From assembly GCF_030272615.1 (NCBI RefSeq), contig NC_081410.1, forward strand, positions 224,987,415-225,051,414: a DNA stretch of 64,000 nucleotides, read 5' to 3'. Both the position numbers and the translations under genes were made by a program. Position 1 is the stretch's first letter. Every line of letters starts with the position of its first letter. This document shows, one piece after another, positions 58,489 to 64,000 of the stretch. This DNA comes from Cryptomeria japonica (lineage: Eukaryota; Streptophyta; Pinopsida; Cupressales; Cupressaceae). The notes beneath the pieces were generated by a model. It saw only the letters and a list, made by a program, of their open reading frames with translations. It searched no databases and was not told where the DNA came from.

Positions 58489-60644
58489 ACATAACACCAA
58501 ACATTTTGTGGCAAGATTGTCATAGAATTGTATTAATGATGTGTCAAGTGTCAACATTTGCATAAACTAAATTAAGGTCTTGCATAAGGTGATAATTATG
58601 GCCCAATGGTGAAATCTTGTGTACTTTGAAATGGAGATCACATGTTCAAATCTGGAGTGTGTCAGGACTGTATACATCAATTAAAAAAAAAATTCTCTTG
58701 TGTGATGCTTGCATAAGGGTGTCACATACACCAAGTTGCTCTTTTGGTGGTGACCCAAGAATATACCTTTACCTTTGACCTTTTTACAATCACTTAAGAA
58801 AACTTAATTGAGAATTGAAAAAAAGATGGACCAGTAATGATGGTCATGTGGGGCCACATCAACCTGCATATCATGTCCCCGTTTTCAAATTAGAGCTATG
58901 GAGAAGACTAGTAGCTTATTGTCATTTCCCCTAGGCTAAAGGATAAAGCAAGGGAAATGACTAATAATATGATTATAAGTTGGACCAGATAATTTATTTT
59001 TTATGCAGCAACTTAATAATATTATTATAATAAATTTAAAAGTGTTCTTAAACTTTTAATTATTTAAAAAAGTGTTTTAAATACTTTGAAGGTAAATATT
59101 AATCCAAGGGCCTGTTTGGAAAGGTTTAAAAAGGTGGTCCTTGGCTTCACTTGGCATTCTTCACTTTGGAGCAGTTGTGTTTGAATCTACAATCAAGGAC
59201 GAAAAACCTTCGTTGTTTGGAGTTCTTGGAGGACAAAAATCCTCTCGGAATTCATTTTTGGATTTGGGACAAAACCACTCATATCCTTCTTGGGCATCCT
59301 CATAGAGGGCTGCATTGGAGATGATTTTGAAGAGTTCCTATTGAGTTTTCTTGTTGAGGAATTTGATTTGCAAGGAACTATCAAGAGCACCATAGCTGGT
59401 TTCAGAATTTACTCCTATTTTGATGTGTCATTGATCAGCAGCAGCATTTAACATCTTTCATTAGGAGGATCACAGCTGGTATAAGGGTGATTTGGGTAGA
59501 CAGCAGCTTACATCAAAGGGCATTTGATTTCTAAGTGCAGCTTAGTTCTAGGAAGTTGACTATTGCTGCCACACTACACAGTACAGGCCTTTAATTACCT
59601 GCAGCCACTTCACATCATCTTCCAGCAGCAGCAGACACAGGGTGGGTCAAGTGCTATTACCAGTTTGTTACGAGGAAAAATTGCAGGGCACAGTGAGATT
59701 AATTGTAGTATATAAGAGGTCCAAGATTTGATGCATTTCCAAATGTGATCATAGGTTTTGCATCATCAGAAAATTTTACAAATTTAAGTCTGAGCACAGA
59801 CCAGCCAGAATTGAGTCATCAACAACCACTCATCACTTTTGGCGGGGTCGGGGTGCGGGGGAGTGGGCAGGATAAAGGGGTATGTACATCAGCATTTTGA
59901 AGCCTGATTACATTCTCAGGTTTAATCTCAACTTGCGACTATACCTTGGACAATGAAAATCACTGGTTTATTGTAAGTGCATAATTGCTTTCATTTTGCA
60001 TAAGCTAGGGTTTGTAGATCAACCCTTATTTTGATGTAATGCAATTCAGATCTAATCAAGGAAGTTTCTTGAAAATTTCTTGAGGATTTGAAGCAATTGA
60101 TTTTCAATTTCCAGTTACTATTCTTTTACTTACTTTCCAAATATCAGAAAAATGCAAAAAAAAATGTATATTCTGGATTGACACATTACACCACTTGTCA
60201 AAGAGTTATGGTTAATTTTGTTCATGTCTGACACGATTTTATGGTTTCCATGCTTGATACAAAATAAAAGGAAGCCTCACAAAATATGCTTACCTACTAC
60301 ATTATCAAGAATAAGAGTGTCCTCAAACATATGATGAAAGAGAAGAGGGTTGAGTGATGCCTTATGGCATTTATAGTGGTGCTTTTAAAGTTGTGAGCTG
60401 ACATTATAAGCAGTCATTGTACCTCTCGTTAAATGATTTGCAAATGTCTCATTGGCCCTTAACAGCTATGCAATATCTTCATAGATTGTAATGTCCTTGA
60501 CAGGACAGAGCTTAAATGCACCAAAATTTCTACAATCAATTCAAATCCTAGTTCTTTCAGATCACCAAGTTCCCAATGTGAGAAAGGTGTGAGCATACGA
60601 AGACTAGAATGAGGACAATGAAAATAACCAGGAATTTATTGGCA
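58489..60644. other. No gene; one G-quadruplex motif
   Basis: Unique-looking AT-rich sequence with only short ORFs. The sole notable element is a G-rich run at 59844-59867. 'GGGCCTGTTTGG' at 59109 resembles the terminal sequence of some plant MITEs, but no partner was found. Confidence 0.4.
59844..59867 (+). other. Putative G-quadruplex motif
   Basis: Four G runs (4, 4, 5 and 3 or more) with loops of 2-3 bases fit the canonical pattern. It is isolated in AT-rich DNA. Confidence 0.6.
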
Positions 60645-60900
60645 GCTAGCAAGTCAAACTACAATCAATGCCAAAATGGTAGACAATGATATGCAAACTT
60701 TGATCATGCCAAACTAGCAGATAACAAGCAGACATGCGTCAGTGCTAAAACAGTAGACCATATTAATCGATGCCAAAATCATAGATAATGCTATGCAAAT
60801 TCTTATCATGCCAAACTAGCAGATGACAAGCAGACATGTGTCAATGAGAAAATGGTAGACCATATAATCGGATTCTGATTCATGCCAAATTGGTGGATAA
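60645..60900. repeat. 103-bp tandem repeat, about 2.3 copies
   Basis: The phrase 'atgccaaaatggtagacaatg' is followed by 'atcatgccaaactagcagat' and 'gacaagcagacatg' at 60666 and 60769, with a partial third copy from about 60870. Confidence 0.85.
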
Positions 60901-62743
60901 TGGTATAAAAATAAAAATGGATCCAGTGGTTAAACTGATAAGGATCTTCTTACAATTTTAGCATGGATCTTATTTTGAATTGTTTGAGATCTTTAACCAT
61001 AACAATCAAACTTCTGTGGTAAACTATCCAGTTATTAAAATATAGGAAAAATATTAGAACTGAGATTTTCACACAATATCAGCACCATAACTAGCAACAG
61101 CAAGATTGAAATGATTACTTTCCACAATATCGTTGGAATTAAAACACCAGAATGTCATACCATCAGTCCTAATTGTATAACCAGCTCAATGATGGATGAT
61201 AGCAAATAATTTTGAAATTGTGATATATTGCAGAATTGAAGTTGATTTGTAGGTTGTACGGCCTGTAAAAAATAGGGCGTGGCTAGCATTTACTTTTAAT
61301 TTTTTGTTTGGAAATGGACGCCTCTGCATGCAAACAATATGGACCACTGAAATATCATTTGCTACTGCCAAAAAGGGAAGTTCACACAGTACGGTATTGA
61401 ATTTGCAAATCATTCAATCTGTATGGCTAGGTTGAGATAAATATCAATTCACTTTTTTGACTGGTGTGGCTTGAACTCATGGATTAATATCAACCAAAAA
61501 CATTGCCCAATTCACAAACCCTATAGAAAAATATTTGTTTTTTTTGAACATGTGGACTAGCGAGAAGTGTATAGCTTGGCTGAATCTTGTATAAATGCAA
61601 TCTTTTTTACTCACAATTGGTACGGTCTGCATATGACATTGAATTCACAAAATAAAGTTTGATAAAAATGCAATAATATTATTATATCACCTTTGCAATC
61701 CAAAATTGGAATTTTCAAACCAAAAGTCAAACATTGGATACTGGAAATCTTAATCAATTTTAACACAATGGCAATCCTTGTGTAGGATTGCTCTTAATAG
61801 CTATAGGAGGGTTTTTGTCCCGAAACCATCTTACCAAAGGATTTTCAATCCTTAGGTGAAAAAAGAACTCACTTTCATTTTAGAAGTTTTTGAGGGAATT
61901 TAATATTAGTTTATATTATTGATAGCCCTGTTTTTAAATTGATTAAATTAAAACTTTTTTCATCAAACAGCAAGTATCATCATGCATCAAACCCTTTTTT
62001 CAAGTTTCTTTTAGTTAGAAAATGGTAGCATCACTTATTTCTCGTACCAGTTGTCATACTTGATCATATTTGAAATGTTATGTTTAACCTGTTTCATGTC
62101 AACTTTTAGTATTAAACCTAGTTAAAGTTCATCAGTTTGAGTAGAAAAGTCCATTGTTTCAACCAGAAATCTCAGGAGCAGTGATGCAGCTTGCCAATTC
62201 ACTGAGATTTACGAATACAATTAAATCTCCAAAGTTATGCAAAGATCATACAAAATCTTTTATGGGAATGTTCTTGGTAATATTTCACACATTGTGGTCA
62301 GTTTTCAGATCAGAATGCCTTTTGGATTTTGAGATATTAAAAGTTAAAATTTTTCACTGGACCATTTACGGAAACAATTGAATTTGAAGTTTATAGCAGG
62401 TGGAGAAGAATGGTTTGGTAGGGGGGTTTGTGGCATCATTTTCAACAATGTGGCCAATTTTTAGATCAAATTGCCTCTTTCTGCAAGATATTAAAACTTC
62501 AGTTTTTCGCTTGTCAAGTTGCAGAAACAATTAAGTCAAAGGTTTTTTTCAATTTAATAGGAACCGATCTATGGGTTTTGGTTACAATGATATGATTAAC
62601 AATCTGGCAAAGTTCCATGGGCAAAAACAACCCAGTCAAAAGTTATAATTGTTTTTCTCTTGCACTTGCGAAGGTTTATCAGAGAAAGTTTCATTAATTT
62701 CTTTGCAATAATTAAAATTGTTTAAATAGTAAGGTTTTTGACA
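60901..62743. other. No recognisable feature
   Basis: AT-rich sequence with small ORFs only (61186-61413 minus and 62154-62381 plus), neither with a recognisable motif. Confidence 0.4.
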
Positions 62744-63050
62744 AAGTTAGGAATTTAGTCTCAACCATACAATTTTTTCGTGTAATCCTAACTTTTGAAA
62801 ATTAAGGTTTATGTGAAGGTTAGAAATTGAGCTCAATTGCGTGCCTTTTTGTCAATTTCTAACCTTTTGGGGAACTAAATGTTTTTAGCAAGTTAGAAAT
62901 TGAACCTCAACTGTGCACCTTTATGTCAATTTCTACCCTTTTGGGAAGTAAAGCTTTTTAGAAAACTAGAAATTGAGCTTCAACTATGCACTTTTTCATG
63001 GATTTCTAACCTTAGTCAATGCTAGCATGCTCTTTTTCATGGATTTCTAA
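62744..63050. repeat. About 73-bp tandem repeat with internal inverted repeats, four copies
   Basis: Units start near 62744, 62819, 62891 and 62966 with 'GTTAGAAATTGAgctcaa'. Each closes with the complement TCAATTTCTAACC or ATGGATTTCTAACC, so each unit can fold as a hairpin of about 11 bp. Confidence 0.85.
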
Positions 63051-63167
63051 CCTCCATCAACTCTACCATGCTCAGTTTTAAATGAGTTATGAACTTCATC
63101 ACTTTCAAGCACTAAGAAGATGTAGTAGTTTTTATAACTACCCGTGACAAGCATTTAAGACCGAAAT

Positions 63168-63728
63168 TTGTTTTTAAGCAATACATGGCTATCTATCGAA
63201 GCATGAATAGCAGATGTTTAGCAAAGACTGAAATTGCAAGTGTTCTATAGGCATATAAAAATGTGATGCATTGCCAAGGCAAATGAATTGTTTTGTTATT
63301 TCATGGAATGTAATGATTGCTGGATATTTGCATGATGGTTTCATTAAAAAGAATTTTTGTCAGTTATTGGCATTGCAAGTGCCATGGTAAATTTGTATGT
63401 TAACATTAAATTGTTTGATTGAATGGCTCAGGCAAATGTGAAAGCATAGGCAAGGGAGCAAATTGTTTGATAGTGCCAATGTGGGAGCTTTGGGCAATGT
63501 ATAATCATTTACCCAGGTGTTGAAATTGTTGACACAATGCACCAAATGAAGTGGCACCTCATGGGATACCATGGTTGCTGGATACAAACACAAAATGGCT
63601 ACATTGTAAAAGCTTTAGAAACTTTCAAACAAATGCAATTTGTAGTTGTAAAGCCAATCTTCACAACGTGCACCACCATCCTCCCAACCTGCACCAAAGT
63701 GGCACCCTTGAAGAAATTGTTACAATAA
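63168..63728 (+). pseudogene. Pentatricopeptide-repeat (PPR) protein fragment, degenerate
   Basis: In mixed frames PPR signatures appear in order: IHGYLSKHE (about 63181), CFVISWNVMIAGYLHDGFIKK (63290-63350; the SWNVMIAGY hallmark), MHQMKWHLMGY (63537), QNGYIVKALETFKQMQ (63593-63640) and VKPIFTTCTTILPTC (63650-63700). This is the SWN-MIAGY, QNG-ALELF-QM, GVKP-T-LPAC pattern of plant PLS-class PPR proteins, which bind RNA in organelles. Stops near 63390, 63448, 63510 and 63545 and the short length make it a pseudogene or processed fragment. Confidence 0.7.
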
Positions 63729-64000
63729 ATCTATAGCTCTTAAGACCTGTGGCTGACCTTGATTACTGTTGACATTTTTTATGTCACCCTGAGAGCCATG
63801 TAAACAATCGTTCTGAGATATTTCCAGTGGCTTAAACCCTAAACCCTTGCTAACCTGCGTGTTAGTCATTCCAGCCTTGTTCTTATTTCTGGTTGACCAG
63901 CTAAGGCGGTTGTATCACTTAAGCGTCATCAGTTGGAGCGTCCCTTATTCGTCCCGGAATCGGCCCCACCCTATCTTACCCGCTACCGTGTCAGGTGGGA
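63729..64000. other. Right edge of window, no feature
   Basis: Base composition becomes more GC-rich in the last 120 bp (63890-64000). No identifiable element. Confidence 0.4.

Noticed and set aside
59109-59120. GGGCCTGTTTGG as a MITE terminus
   Set aside because: No inverted partner or target duplication found within several kb.
1-64000. CRISPR arrays, operons, rRNA and tRNA genes
   Set aside because: Searched by eye for spaced direct repeats and for tRNA A/B boxes; the tandem repeats found have no unique spacers of constant length, and no tRNA or rRNA gene could be supported.

Overview
This is an AT-rich nuclear segment from a large, transposon-filled plant genome, most likely a gymnosperm (conifer). 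Almost everything that can be identified is a transposable element in some stage of decay. The evidence is nested Ty1/copia and Ty3/gypsy LTR elements with methionine-tRNA type primer sites, a plant L1 LINE carrying a C-terminal RNase H, plant hAT transposases, and a GIY-YIG endonuclease of a Penelope-like element (PLE). PLEs with this domain are known in conifers ('Dryads') and are otherwise rare in plants. No intact single-copy host gene is visible. The best host-like remnants are a PPR pseudogene at the right end and a few exon-like pieces.

Layout. 1-5111: 3' end of a gypsy-type element and a putative 4.1-kb LTR. 5206-20015: a complete copia element with a perfect 5-bp target duplication (TAATT). 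Its 5' LTR is split by a complete 7.9-kb gypsy-like element (6179-14071) that encodes Gag plus a protease-like domain but no RT, RNase H or integrase. 21080-26091: a 5'-truncated LINE with its poly-A tail. 27122-27589: an exon-like piece and a tandem duplication. 28216-41093: a second member of the Gag-only family, on the minus strand and truncated. A second copia (28816-39619, TSD TCCTC) sits inside its LTR, and a 3.57-kb solo LTR (34492-38059, TSD CTTTC) sits inside that copia, giving three levels of nesting. 41098-42372 and 44090-46461: two hAT transposase pseudogenes in opposite orientation. 48108-48799 and 55740-56445: two PLE fragments whose 350-bp terminal regions form an inverted pair; the right one carries a hammerhead-ribozyme-like fold. 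Between them lies a 1,074-codon ORF on the minus strand (49809-53033) that I do not firmly recognise. 56917-58213: a non-autonomous hAT-like element. 58247-63050: several local tandem repeats. 63168-63728: the PPR pseudogene.

How the parts fit together. The nest gives relative ages: the Gag-only element is younger than copia 1, copia 2 is younger than the second Gag-only copy, and the solo LTR is younger than copia 2. Most premature stops in the ORFs look like C-to-T changes (CGA to TGA, CAA to TAA), as expected from long-term cytosine methylation. The Gag-only family must borrow RT and integrase from an autonomous relative. It carries a conserved hairpin in the LTR and twice in its leader that could act in RNA packaging or dimerisation. 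All assignments come from reading the sequence by eye; no database search was run.
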